Assembly: GCA_965201085.1 (NCBI GenBank)
Contig: CBDAVS010000025.1
Coordinates: 988,244 to 1,052,243, forward strand
DNA from: JAPOUP01 sp965201085
GTDB taxonomy: Bacteria; Pseudomonadota; Alphaproteobacteria; Rhodobacterales; Rhodobacteraceae
Reading direction: 5' to 3'
DNA: 64,000 nt
Every line of letters starts with the position of its first letter. The first letter of the stretch is position 1. The notes under the pieces are model-generated. The model worked only from the letters and a program-made list of their open reading frames with translations, made no database searches and had not been told where the DNA came from. A program made the translations under genes and the position numbers. Positions 19,501 to 26,971 of the stretch are shown here, piece by piece.

Positions 19501-21188
19501 GGCGCGTGGCTCGCCACCGTCCAGCTCGCCGTCAGTTCCCCCTGGGCGTTCGCCGCGACCGACAGGCCCGTCACCGCCGTCGGGAACATGCTCCCTGTAC
19601 CGACTGGCGTGGCGGTCGCCGCGTTGGAAGGCTCGCTCTCGCCGATGTCGTTCACGGCGCGCACCCGAAAGGTGTATGACACGCCGTTCGTCAGGTCCGC
19701 CACCACATGGTTGGGGTTCAATGCGCCAGGGTCGCGGTCGATCGCCGTCCAGGAACCGCCATCGACTCTGTACTCGAACTGCGTCAGGGCGCTCCCCTCC
19801 GGGTGCGGATCCCAGGACAGCTTCACCTGACCGTCGCCCACCTCCGCCGTCAGTCCCATGGGCGCCGCCGGCACCGACTTTGGCGTCGCGGTCGTGATCG
19901 AAATCGGGCCCGCCCCGACGTCGTTCACCGCCCGCACCTGAAAGCTGTATAACACGCCGTTCGTCAGGCCCGTCGCCCTGTATCTGGTCATCGTGCCGCC
20001 GATCGCCTTCCAGGTCCGACCGTTGTCCCAGCTGACCTCATAATCCTTCGGCGTTCCCCCGCGCGGGGGCGGATCCCAGGTCAGCCTCACATGAGTGTCG
20101 CCCGCCTCCGCCACCGGCTGCCCCGGCTTGCCCGGCGGAATCGACGGCGTCGCTCTCACGGACTCCGTTGGCGCGCCCAGAATCCTTGACGCGCCGTTCC
20201 CGAACACGTCACTCACCGCCCGTAGCCGGAAGCTGTAGGACCGGTCGTTGGTCAGGCCGGTAATCCCGTGGTCGGCGGAATCGCCGCTGGCGGAGATCGC
20301 CTGCCAGCCGCCGCCGTCCCGGTCAACCTCGTAGCCCGTGATTCTGTCGTACGCGGGCGGCGTCCAGCGCAGGATCACCTCCGTGTTCCCCGCTTCGGCC
20401 ACGAAGTCCGTCGGCGCCGGTATGGTTGTCGGAGTGCCCCTGACAGGGGTTGACCAGTCGCTGTCAATGTGCGCATTCGAACCCTGGGGGCCCTTCGCGC
20501 GCACCCGCACCTCGTACTCCGTGCCGGTGGTCAGGCCAGTGATGTCCGTGCCCGACGTGGCGGGATCGATCGTGGTCACGCCCGACCCGTCCCAGCCCGT
20601 GGTGGCCGATTCCTTCCACTGCAGCCCGTAGCTCGCCGCGTGCATCACCGCGGCCCAGTTGGGCGTCAACCCGGTGTCGCCCACGTCCAGGGTCACCGTC
20701 GGGGCCACCAGTTTCAATTTCGGCGTGCCCGCCTCCGACTCCTGGGCACCCGGTATTCTTTGTCCATTCACGTCCAGCTTGTCCACCCGCACCACATAGG
20801 TCGTACCGTGGTCAAGGCCAGTGATCGTGTAGCTCGTGCCGGTTTTCACCGTTTGGCTCGATAGGAACCCGGAGCCCTCTTCCTTCAGCCGCCAGCGCAC
20901 CATATAGCCCCCGGGCGCGTCCGTCGCCAGCGTCCAGCTCACCCCCAGCGACCGGTCAAGCGGCTCGACAGCGAGACCCTCCAAGCGGGTGACCGAAGAT
21001 TGCGTCTGCGCGGCGGCGGGAAGGAGACCGGCGAGCAGCGTCGCGCAGGCGAGCAGCGTGGCGGCTAACCGGATGAACCCCCTGCGGCGGGCTTCACGGG
21101 GGGGGGGGGGGGGTAGAACCGAAACCAGATAGGGAACGAGAGGGGCAACCGTCCCTGAAAACCGCCGTCGCCGCATTGACCGTGCCAC
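13584..21188 (-). CDS. Giant Fn3/He_PIG/Calx-beta outer-membrane protein with C-terminal beta-barrel
   Basis: A 2534-residue protein. A secretion signal lies at residues about 35-61 (FIRLAATLLACATLLAGLLPAAAQ). Then come about ten or more fibronectin type III domains (for example residues 65-640), interrupted by putative-Ig (He_PIG) domains with the LPSGLEI...GAISGRPD pattern. A Calx-beta domain follows (about 1955-2060), then a barrel of about 470 residues starting AWLAHFGRTVAEHALDGVARR and ending LELGVRW. A terminal aromatic residue is typical of outer-membrane proteins. It is probably displayed on the surface as an adhesin-like autotransporter. The GTG start at 21188 has a poor ribosome-binding site; ATG 21198 has a good one but is out of frame at the present poly-C length. 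Some modules are almost identical at DNA level. Confidence 0.85.
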   Translation of the reverse strand: MARSMRRRRFSGTVAPLVPYLVSVLPPPPPREARRRGFIRLAATLLACATLLAGLLPAAAQTQSSVTRLEGLAVEPLDRSLGVSWTLATDAPGGYMVRWRLKEEGSGFLSSQTVKTGTSYTITGLDHGTTYVVRVDKLDVNGQRIPGAQESEAGTPKLKLVAPTVTLDVGDTGLTPNWAAVMHAASYGLQWKESATTGWDGSGVTTIDPATSGTDITGLTTGTEYEVRVRAKGPQGSNAHIDSDWSTPVRGTPTTIPAPTDFVAEAGNTEVILRWTPPAYDRITGYEVDRDGGGWQAISASGDSADHGITGLTNDRSYSFRLRAVSDVFGNGASRILGAPTESVRATPSIPPGKPGQPVAEAGDTHVRLTWDPPPRGGTPKDYEVSWDNGRTWKAIGGTMTRYRATGLTNGVLYSFQVRAVNDVGAGPISITTATPKSVPAAPMGLTAEVGDGQVKLSWDPHPEGSALTQFEYRVDGGSWTAIDRDPGALNPNHVVADLTNGVSYTFRVRAVNDIGESEPSNAATATPVGTGSMFPTAVTGLSVAANAQGELTASWTVASHAPNGYLLRWRKKAALHFADGDKEVLAATATSRIITGLDPATAYVVRVTTLDTSGVEVPDAFVVREGMTLGEPSLTYPALPTVLRAGVRFETLMPTAAGFRTGSTFTYALTAGDLPSGLEIDAVSGAISGRPDTPTGIDGSTGVSVTVTVTGTTTGDGGNTRTETATVKLDFPRIFRFRVPAPRVTLEVGDGRLTANWAAVMHAASYGLQWKESATTGWSGSGVTTIDPATSGTDITGLTTGTEYEVRVRAKGPQGSNAHIDSDWSTPVRGTPTTIPAPTDFVAEAGNTEVILRWTPPAYDRITGYEVDRDGGGWQAISASGDSADHRITGLTNDRSYSFRLRAVSDVVGNGASRILGVPSESVIATPAIAPGRPGQPVAEAGFGQVTLTWHKPPHGGKPKDYEVSPDNGRTWTSVGGTETSYTVTGLTNGRTYYFKVRAVNDVGPGLASPTTVATPKKKKKPAAPTGLTAAAGNREVKLSWDPHPEGSALTRFEYSSDDGANWAAIGLDPGALKPSLVVTGLTNDVSYTFRVRAVNEIGGSEPSNAATATPKDSGSRFPTAVTGLSVTATAQGELTARWTAASHAPNGYSVRWRKKTAFIFDDGDRATVTEMVTSQEITGLDPETAYVVRILTLDSSKEELQDTFVDTEGMTSGAPSLTYPALPTVLRAGARFETLRPETADFRDGSTFTYALTTGELPSGLEINARTGAISGRPDTPTDIDGSTGVSVTVTVTGTRDGRTQTATATLDFPRIFRFRVPPPRVTLEVGDGRLTANWAAVTAAAGYGLQWKASTVTGWSGSGVTTIDPATSGTDITGLDNGVTYDVRVRSKADSGSKKHTDGDWSGAVQGVPTDLTVTDLAMPSGLTVTPIVNGLTATWTAVPGATGYRVHALHTGGTVRSPAYRISGTTATWLMLNSALAYTVSVTATADRLPDGAAAEMGNQRPGSPPSGPDISAIHYSLNPPLDRTGTYQVGERIQIRIEFKKPVTMDVSDGRPTIGLKIGDAADAVRQVPLFRAWSRDNALYANYQVKVGDVDSNGISVAADAIRLNGGRIVSASDTDVVLDLSHPALPDDPNRRVNGGTETNPNAPGITTPTEPTYASQGVAFDLTVSASDADGDDLLYYASLPIRDPEVLDVTPRLPARTALVSGTGTVRVTPRLAGRTATFTVTVQDDAVPRKYDIVHFEVHVAGLSYPAPPPVLTANAGIEAMTPEPVNFEDGSSITYGVTGKLPSGLEIDPGTGAITGQPDASNSGPTPVTVTATGTKDGRTQTATATITFPAVTGVTQPSQQNAGPITTTPTKAANLQVVPADGGLWLLWTPAASAPNGYSVRWRKKGPGHRLSPVNEVDGTAYDITGLENGRTYVVRVDTRNAADDGVRAGTRVTATGTPSPTLSVGDAAGDEGDVLEFVVTLSSVSTREARVRWRTEDDGSARAGEDYEAGDGELVFAPGDTSRTVRVRTLDDAHDDPGETFRVVLSDARGAVLEDDEAVGTIRNSDPLPGAWLAHFGRTVAEHALDGVARRLSADRAPGARGTLAGMPLERGGARSGERILLSGPPTVPGDRDGALSRPGGRAMTVVEALAASGFALTGERDGSGASMALWARGARSGFDAETGAADLDGTVATAMLGVDYGGGNWLGGVALAWSDGEGRYSYDDDGEEMSGAMEASLGGVVPYASLRASERLGLWGAAGHGTGTMTLTPEGGTAMKADLDWSMMAAGLRGDLLAPQAARGPALALVSDALWSRTGSARVVATGGTLAASESEVTRLRLGLEGRWSVPLEDGGGFTPRAEAGIRHDGGDAGRGLGVELGGGVAWEAPRLGLSLDLSGRTLLAHRSDGRRERGFSAALGYDADPGSGRGLSLGLRRETGGRSRDGLDALFAAEPLHGRAAGEAADRWSAQAAYGLPAFGGRLTAGPALGLGFARGSRDYSLGWRLVPEAGAAGLSFGVEAKRRERGGAAPEHGVSLELGVRW
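18461..18920. repeat. Near-identical direct repeat within the giant gene, copy 1
   Basis: About 450 bases match 20201-20660 with only a few mismatches (for example CCTGTGG versus CCCGTGG near the start, and GGACC versus GTCCC near 18850). The offset is exactly 1740 bases, or 580 codons. Confidence 0.85.
20201..20660. repeat. Near-identical direct repeat within the giant gene, copy 2
   Basis: Partner of 18461-18920. It encodes the same Fn3 pair (APTDFVAEAGNTEVILRW and neighbours). Recombination between the copies would remove or add 580 residues in frame. Confidence 0.85.
21098..21113 (-). repeat. Homopolymer of 16 C (coding strand) ahead of the signal peptide
   Basis: Sixteen consecutive G on the plus strand, read as C16 in the gene. 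The tract lies between every plausible start codon and the secretion signal, and no ATG, GTG or TTG in the correct frame exists between tract and signal. A change of one base switches which upstream start is in frame. Confidence 0.9.
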
Positions 21189-21195
21189 GTTCCGT

Positions 21196-21206
21196 CATCT
21201 CAGCCT
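21196..21206 (-). promoter_or_regulatory. Ribosome-binding site and ATG that decide the phase of the giant gene
   Basis: On the minus strand GAGG lies five bases ahead of an ATG at 21198. From this ATG the frame runs into the poly-C tract and hits TGA immediately after it when the tract is 16 long. With 15 or 18 C it enters the signal peptide frame. Confidence 0.6.
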
Positions 21207-21659
21207 CGCTTCACGCTTTAAAGGTGTGTACAGTTACCTGCGTTCCACCGGATAATCAAGCGGTTTCCTGAAAAAAGCGCCCGGTAGGCCGCAGCGGAAG
21301 ACGGCCCCGTCCGCGGTGTCCGGAAAGCGACCCATTGATTAAAAAGGGGAAAAACCCCGCCACTCCGCTCCCGGGACGCGCCTCCCGCCATGCGGATATC
21401 CGGTCCAGGCAGCCGCGCGGGCCGGGGAAACCGCAGACCAGGGCCGGCCCGGACGCTTAGGCGACCTGGGCCGCGCACAGCCGGCGAGAGGTGATTCGGA
21501 AGCGCATGGGGACGCGCGCCGAAGGTCCGGGCCCAGGCGCCTCAGGCGTCATGCCGGCAGGTTCGCCGGACGCTGCGGCGGCGGATCACGTCGGCCGGTA
21601 CGCCGTCGAAGCGCTCCTGCTTCCCGTGTCGCGTTGCGGCATCATAGGGCAGCGCTCGC

Positions 21660-21809
21660 CGCCGCGGGGATCCTGGAGGCCGATCAGGATCGCCGGGCCT
21701 CCGCCGGAGGTCGTGGACCCTGCGCATCGGTGCCTCCCGGGTGGAGGATTGGCGGATTCCGTCATTTACCGCGAAAATCGGTGACTTGGGGGTTTTCTGG
21801 CGGACACTG
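21660..21809 (-). mobile_element. ISNCY-like end remnant
   Basis: It contains the right-end sequence GGTTTTCTGGCGGACAC and the leader GGAGGATTGGCGGATTCC. It also has decayed start and N-terminal codons of the transposase, with an internal deletion (GGCCGATCAGGATCGCCGGG runs straight into CCTCCGCC). It is followed by TG rather than TA. The region 21189-21659 upstream has no other recognisable gene. Confidence 0.65.
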
Positions 21810-21850
21810 TATAATTCCCTTTGGGAGTCACTCAAATCACGCAATCCAAT

Positions 21851-22882
21851 CTAAAGGCGCGCGGAGGCGAGCATCGACAGACGGATCAACGTCCGCTCCA
21901 TCACCGCCATCTGCGGCGCCGTCTGGTTCGGTGCGCGAAGCTGGAGATCCGTGTCCGTCAACATCCCCAACGCCCGTTCCAGTCGATCAAGCCCCCAGCC
22001 CCGCGCCTGCTTCAGCATTCGGTCGCGGCGCGGACCATAGACCGGTGGGCGCAGCTTCGCGATCCCGGAACCGGGCCCACCGGGATCGCAGGTCGCCATA
22101 TGAAGCGCCCGGAAATGCCGGGTGGCACCTATGCAGAGCGTAACCGGTGCAACACCCTGACCTCCCAGCATACGGACCAGCGAACCGATTTCCGCGGTGC
22201 GCGCCTCGGCGACAACGTGCAGCAGGTCATCGACGGCGGCCTCGACCGTGGCCGGTGCGCAGGCCTCGACATCGGCGGGCACGACAGATGAACCGTCATT
22301 GAGCTTGTAAAGGGCCAGTTTATCTATCGTCTGCCGAAGGTCACCGGGATCGATACGATAGGCCAGCGAGGCAAGAGCCGTCATGGCCTCACGGTCAACA
22401 CTATGCAGGCTCGCTCTCTCAAGCTCTGCCTGTATCTCATCCGGACCTGGAGGATCGTTGTATATTCCAACCGCAAACGCGGTCTTATGCGCCTCGAACG
22501 CCTTTCTCAGGGCGGAACGGGTGGAGAGCGCTCCTGCGGTCGCGACGATCTGCGCGTCCCCCGGTTTCCAGGCCCCAAGCGCGGCCTCTATGGTTTTCGC
22601 CAGTCCGTCCCCGGCATCCTCGACCAGGACCGCCCGAGGCCCCGGAAAGAACCCCTGCGCCTTGACCATGTCTCCAAGCAGCGCGGGCTCCCTGCGCAGA
22701 CTGGTGGCGGGAATGCGCTCGAACCGCATTTCCTCTTCGCCCTTGGGGCCAATGATACCCGATATGAGCTCCTGCCGCTTCAAAGCGACGCGCATCGCGT
22801 CCTGTCCATAGATCAAGGTGCCGGTGGACGAAGGATCGGGTTTGGCGAAATGCCGCGCCGCGCTACGCCCCGAGAGCTTCAA
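21851..22882 (-). CDS. holA: DNA polymerase III delta subunit
   Basis: A 343-residue clamp-loader subunit that opens the beta clamp during replication. Recognised by its overall pattern: an N-terminal SGRSAARHFAKPDPSSTGTLIYGQD module, then ELISGIIGPKGEEEMRFERIPATSL, and the typical AYRIDPGDLRQTIDKLALY and QGVAPVTLCIGATRHFRALH segments. The length is normal. Its ATG overlaps the lptE stop by four bases (ATGA), so translation is coupled. It is last in the DUF3576-leuS-lptE-holA operon. Confidence 0.9.
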   Translation of the reverse strand: MKLSGRSAARHFAKPDPSSTGTLIYGQDAMRVALKRQELISGIIGPKGEEEMRFERIPATSLRREPALLGDMVKAQGFFPGPRAVLVEDAGDGLAKTIEAALGAWKPGDAQIVATAGALSTRSALRKAFEAHKTAFAVGIYNDPPGPDEIQAELERASLHSVDREAMTALASLAYRIDPGDLRQTIDKLALYKLNDGSSVVPADVEACAPATVEAAVDDLLHVVAEARTAEIGSLVRMLGGQGVAPVTLCIGATRHFRALHMATCDPGGPGSGIAKLRPPVYGPRRDRMLKQARGWGLDRLERALGMLTDTDLQLRAPNQTAPQMAVMERTLIRLSMLASARL

Positions 22883-23361
22883 CCCTTCCAGTCCCGATAA
22901 CTGGCGAGTACGCGAACCGCCACCTGATCCGCGAGAATGACCATCAACCTCTTGTTGGCATCCCGGGTTGCCGCAGGAGCGTCGGCTAACGGAATCGTCG
23001 CCGAATAACCGGTTATTCCGTCAACCGTCCCCGAATGCAGAACGTCACCCGTGGCCCTGTCGATCACCTGATAGCCAGCCGTTCCGGAAACGTTGAAACG
23101 TGTTATCTGCTGCTCGAGTGAACGGCCAATGCCCTCGGTGCCGGTTGTGATGTCATATTCAAGCCGATAGCGGGCGCCATGTGGTCGGCCAAGCCTTTCC
23201 TCAATCCGGATCGCGAAGAAATAATCGTTTCCCGAGTCCGGCTCCTGAACGAGGATCGTCCCTGGAAGACCGTACCCGGCACCATGGGGAGCGTATACCG
23301 GTGTGTAGCTGCAGGCGACCGGCGAGGTGAAAAGGCACAGGCCGAACAGCACATTCCACAT
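22879..23361 (-). CDS. lptE: LPS-assembly lipoprotein LptE
   Basis: About 160 residues. The start chosen is ATG 23361, giving MWNVLFGLCLFTSPVAC, a lipoprotein signal with Cys at 17, followed by SYTPVYAP, the usual start of mature alphaproteobacterial LptE. A longer frame back to an ATG overlapping the leuS stop (near 23439) is possible, because no start has a clear ribosome-binding site. LptE forms the plug of LptD and delivers LPS to the outer leaflet. Its place between leuS and holA is the standard one for the group. Confidence 0.85.
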   Translation of the reverse strand: MWNVLFGLCLFTSPVACSYTPVYAPHGAGYGLPGTILVQEPDSGNDYFFAIRIEERLGRPHGARYRLEYDITTGTEGIGRSLEQQITRFNVSGTAGYQVIDRATGDVLHSGTVDGITGYSATIPLADAPAATRDANKRLMVILADQVAVRVLASYRDWKG

Positions 23362-23428
23362 GTTCGAAAAGGCCGGAAACCGCCGGCGGACTTCCGCATC
23401 GGCCATCTCGCCGAAAGAGGTCCGGAAT

Positions 23429-26095
23429 CTAGAGAACGACATTGACGATACGGCCCGGCACGACCACAAGTCTCTTCGGAACACCTCCTCCAAGCGCCCG
23501 AACAACAGCTTGGTCGGCAAGAACGAGCCTCTCGATCTCGTTCTTCTGAATGTCTTTGGCGACCGTGATTTCCGAGCGTCTTTTGCCATTGATCTGGATC
23601 GGTAGCGTAACCGAACCGTCAGCCAGCATGGAAGGGTCCGCCTTGGGCCACGGCGCGTCCGTCAGTAGACCTTCACCCCCCAGCAGCTCCCATATTTCCT
23701 CCGACAGATGGGGGGTGAACGGCGACATGAGGTGGGCGAGCGTCCTGATCGCTTCACGCCGGGTCGCTGTGTCCGGTTTCGCCTTCGCAATGGCTCCGGT
23801 AAATGCGTAGAGCTTTGCGATCGCCGCGTTGAACCCGAAGCTCTCGATGCCCATGGTGACGTCATGGATGGTCCTGTGCATCACGCGGGCAAGGCCCTGA
23901 TCCACCCCTGTCGGGATTTCCGGAGCGTCATTGCATTCAGAAGCCAGCCGGTAAATACGGGAGAGATGCCGGTGAGCGGCCTCCGCCCCGGCGGCGGTCC
24001 ACTCCACGTCGCGCTCCGGTGGACTGTCGGAAAGGACGAACCATCGGGCTGTATCGGCACCATAGGACTCTATGATGCTCACCGGATCCACGACGTTCCT
24101 TTTCGACTTCGACATCTTGACCGCCGGAAGGACTTCAACCTTCGACCGCGCCGGTCTCTCGCCCTCCTGGATTGATGCCGACAGGCCCTTCGGTTTTTCG
24201 AAGTAGGTTCCATCCGGGCTCGGCTCGACCTCCTCGGGGAAAAAATATACCCTGCGGGTGCTGGATGCGCCGCCGCCTTCCCCATCCCGCTCCCCCGATG
24301 ACGAATCCGAACCGGCGCCGGCGCCGACCCTGACATCCCGAAAATACGCCTGGTGGGTTACCATGCCTTGGGTAAACAGCGCGTCGAATGGCTCAATCGC
24401 GGATTCCGGTAGATGACCGCAGATATGCATGGCCCGGGCGAAAAAACGGGAATAAAGCAGATGAAGGATCGCATGCTCGACCCCACCGATATACTGATCG
24501 ACGTTCATCCAGTATCCGGTCTCGTCCGCTTCGGTCGGAGTGCCGGCGCACGGAGCCGTGAAGCGCACGAAATACCAGGCTGAGTCGACGAATGTGTCCA
24601 TCGTATCGGTCTCGCGCCGCGCGGATCCTCCGCATTTCGGGCAGATGGCGCTTCGCCAGGTCGAATGCCGGTCAAGCGGATTGCCCGGCAGATCGAATCT
24701 CACGTCATCGGGCAGCCTGACGGGAAGATTCTCCTTACGCTCGGGTACGATGCCGCATGTGTCGCAATGAAGGACAGGGATCGGACATCCCCAGTAGCGC
24801 TGCCGGGACAGACCCCAGTCGCGCAGGCGGAATTTCACGACCCCCTGCCCCAACCCTTTGCGCTCGCAGATCGAAATGGCCGCCTCGATAGCCTGTGCCC
24901 CGGTCGCATCCCGAGGCCAGCCGAAACCCCTGGTCCACAAGACCCGCTCGGATTTGGAGGGGACGAATGCCTCGTCCCTGACCGGTGTCCCATTCTCCAG
25001 GGCGACGAAGGTGTCGATCACGTCAAGACCATAGGCCCGGGCGAAGTCAAGGTCGCGCTGGTCATGCGCCGGACATCCGAACACGGCGCCGGTCCCGTAA
25101 TCCATCAACACGAAATTCGCGATATAGACCGGTAACTCCCAATCCGGGTCAAACGGGTGCAGACATCGCAGCCCGGTATCGAAGCCTTTCTTCCCGACCT
25201 TCTCCAACTCCTCTTCGGATGTGCCGCCGCCGCGGCATTCGGCGTTGAACGCAGCGGCTTTCGGGTCCCGCCGCTCCAGCGCCTTCGCCAAAGGGTGATC
25301 GGGCGAAACCGCGATGAAACTGGCTCCCATCAGTGTATCCGGCCGCGTGGTATAGACCTCGATCCCGTCGAAACAGTCCGGGCCATCGACCAGGTTGAAC
25401 GAAAACTGCAGGCCGCGCGACTTCCCGATCCAGTTGCGCTGCATCACCTTGACCTTCTCCGGCCAGGCATCCAGTCCATCGAGGGCGGTGAGCAGTTCCT
25501 CGGAAAAATCGCTTATCCTGAAGAACCATTGCGTCAGCTCGCGCCGCTCCACTGCGGCACCGGACCGCCAGCCTTTGCCGTCGATCACCTGCTCATTCGC
25601 GAGGACCGTCCTGTCCACCGGATCCCAGTTGACGGTGGCGGCCTTGCGGTAAACCAGTCCCTTCTCGAGGAAATCGATGAACAGCGACTGCTGCTGCCCG
25701 TAATATTCCGGGTCGCATGTGGCGAATTCCCGGGTCCAGTCGATGGACAGGCCCAAGGGCTTCATCTGCGCCCTCATATCGTCAATATTGCCGTAGGTCC
25801 ATTCTCTCGGATGTCCGCCCCGCTCCATCGCGGCGTTCTCGGCGGGCATACCGAAAGCATCCCAGCCCATCGGGTGAAGTACGCTGAAGCCGCACGATGC
25901 CCTGTAACGGGCGATCACATCGCCCATCGTGTAGTTGCGGACATGCCCCATATGGATCCGCCCGGAGGGATACGGGAACATTTCCAGCACGTAATATTTG
26001 GGTTTGGCTGGATCGCGACGCGCGAGGAAAGCGTTCGCATCTTCCCATCTATCCTGCCATTTCTGCTCTACATCCTTCGCGGAGTAGCGGGACAT
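23429..26095 (-). CDS. leuS: Leucyl-tRNA synthetase
   Basis: An 888-residue class I synthetase that charges tRNA-Leu. The HIGH-type motif is in PYPSGRIHMGHVRNY (residues about 40-54) and the KMSKS motif in VKMSKSKRN (near residue 640). The editing domain and zinc-site-like Cys clusters (CDTCG, CPKCGG) lie between them. An unusual acidic, Ser/Gly-rich insertion (GAGAGSDSSSGERDGEGGG) is visible just before the KMSKS region. The length agrees with the bacterial family. Confidence 0.95.
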   Translation of the reverse strand: MSRYSAKDVEQKWQDRWEDANAFLARRDPAKPKYYVLEMFPYPSGRIHMGHVRNYTMGDVIARYRASCGFSVLHPMGWDAFGMPAENAAMERGGHPREWTYGNIDDMRAQMKPLGLSIDWTREFATCDPEYYGQQQSLFIDFLEKGLVYRKAATVNWDPVDRTVLANEQVIDGKGWRSGAAVERRELTQWFFRISDFSEELLTALDGLDAWPEKVKVMQRNWIGKSRGLQFSFNLVDGPDCFDGIEVYTTRPDTLMGASFIAVSPDHPLAKALERRDPKAAAFNAECRGGGTSEEELEKVGKKGFDTGLRCLHPFDPDWELPVYIANFVLMDYGTGAVFGCPAHDQRDLDFARAYGLDVIDTFVALENGTPVRDEAFVPSKSERVLWTRGFGWPRDATGAQAIEAAISICERKGLGQGVVKFRLRDWGLSRQRYWGCPIPVLHCDTCGIVPERKENLPVRLPDDVRFDLPGNPLDRHSTWRSAICPKCGGSARRETDTMDTFVDSAWYFVRFTAPCAGTPTEADETGYWMNVDQYIGGVEHAILHLLYSRFFARAMHICGHLPESAIEPFDALFTQGMVTHQAYFRDVRVGAGAGSDSSSGERDGEGGGASSTRRVYFFPEEVEPSPDGTYFEKPKGLSASIQEGERPARSKVEVLPAVKMSKSKRNVVDPVSIIESYGADTARWFVLSDSPPERDVEWTAAGAEAAHRHLSRIYRLASECNDAPEIPTGVDQGLARVMHRTIHDVTMGIESFGFNAAIAKLYAFTGAIAKAKPDTATRREAIRTLAHLMSPFTPHLSEEIWELLGGEGLLTDAPWPKADPSMLADGSVTLPIQINGKRRSEITVAKDIQKNEIERLVLADQAVVRALGGGVPKRLVVVPGRIVNVVL

Positions 26096-26171
26096 CCGGG
26101 CGCCTTCCTCAATAAGTCCTGAACGTTTCGGGTTTCGATCCGGCGCCGACGTCTCCGGCGGTTGGCCCGTT

Positions 26172-26690
26172 CTATAGCCGTCCGTCCTGCTGCCGCAGGT
26201 ACCGGGCGCGTGTCAGGATGGCGTCCTCGACGGCGATGACCGTTTCGCGCGCAACGGGGCCGCTGCGCGTCTGCAGCGAGAGGGAGAGCGATCGGGCGTC
26301 AAGGGCGGGATCGCGCACGTGAACGGTGGCGCGATAGTCGCGACCACCGCCGGGAGGCGTGCCGTAGCCAGTGATTATGAGGCCGGAGAACGGGTCAGTG
26401 GCTTCGACGGGCAGGAAGCTCAGAACATCCAGCGACGCGTTCCAGATATATCTGTTCACCTCGATGGTGACGTTTGGATCGTCACGTCTATCGAACAGAT
26501 CCCAGATGGTTTCCCGCTCTTCCTCTTCGGCCGAGGCGCTCGCCCGCCGCGGCTCCGACTGCTCGCCGGCCCGACCGGCTTTGTCGCGCTTGCCGAAGAG
26601 GCCCTTTCGGCCTTCCCTGTCACCGCATGCGGTAAGGGCGAAAAGCACGGTGAGGATCAGACCCGCCTTGATTGTTCCTGTAACTCCCAT
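26172..26690 (-). CDS. DUF3576 lipoprotein
   Basis: 172 residues with a lipoprotein signal (LILTVLFALTAC, Cys at about 22). A charged linker follows, then the conserved DUF3576 core: ETIWDLFDRRDDPNVTIEVNRYIWNASLDVL ... PFSGLIITGYGTPPGGGRDYRATVHVRD. The function is unknown; it is probably anchored in the outer membrane. It lies 76 bases upstream of leuS in the same direction, an order conserved in Rhodobacterales and relatives. It probably shares a promoter upstream of 26690 with leuS, lptE and holA. Confidence 0.88.
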   Translation of the reverse strand: MGVTGTIKAGLILTVLFALTACGDREGRKGLFGKRDKAGRAGEQSEPRRASASAEEEERETIWDLFDRRDDPNVTIEVNRYIWNASLDVLSFLPVEATDPFSGLIITGYGTPPGGGRDYRATVHVRDPALDARSLSLSLQTRSGPVARETVIAVEDAILTRARYLRQQDGRL

Positions 26691-26971
26691 CGAGTTTTCC
26701 CGCCAGCCGCTTCAAGCAATGTCCATTCGTTACTATCCGAGGTCGCGGTGGGCGGCAAGGGGCTTCGAATACCACTTCTTTGGCCCGTTTGGCCACCGCG
26801 CGGGTCCGGTCACCGAACACATCGATGTGTCGGACAGGCATAAACCCCGCCCGACAGTTCATGGCGGGTCCAGTAGTCTGTAATAATATCCAGCGGATTT
26901 CGGTCGCGATGCTCGGCCATGGAAGCGACGGACTGTCGATGCTCCCCGCCGCCGACATCCGGTGCGCGAAT
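26691..26971. other. Intergenic region upstream of the leuS operon
   Basis: 281 bases between the divergent-looking but co-oriented Nudix 3' end and the DUF3576 start. No tRNA, small RNA or credible gene was seen. It should contain the promoter of the DUF3576-leuS operon, but I cannot point to convincing -35 and -10 boxes. Confidence 0.4.

Noticed and set aside
13584..21188. Many long plus-strand frames opposite the giant gene
   Set aside because: They are antisense shadows created by GC-rich codon bias and repeat structure. They lack domains, starts and ribosome-binding sites.
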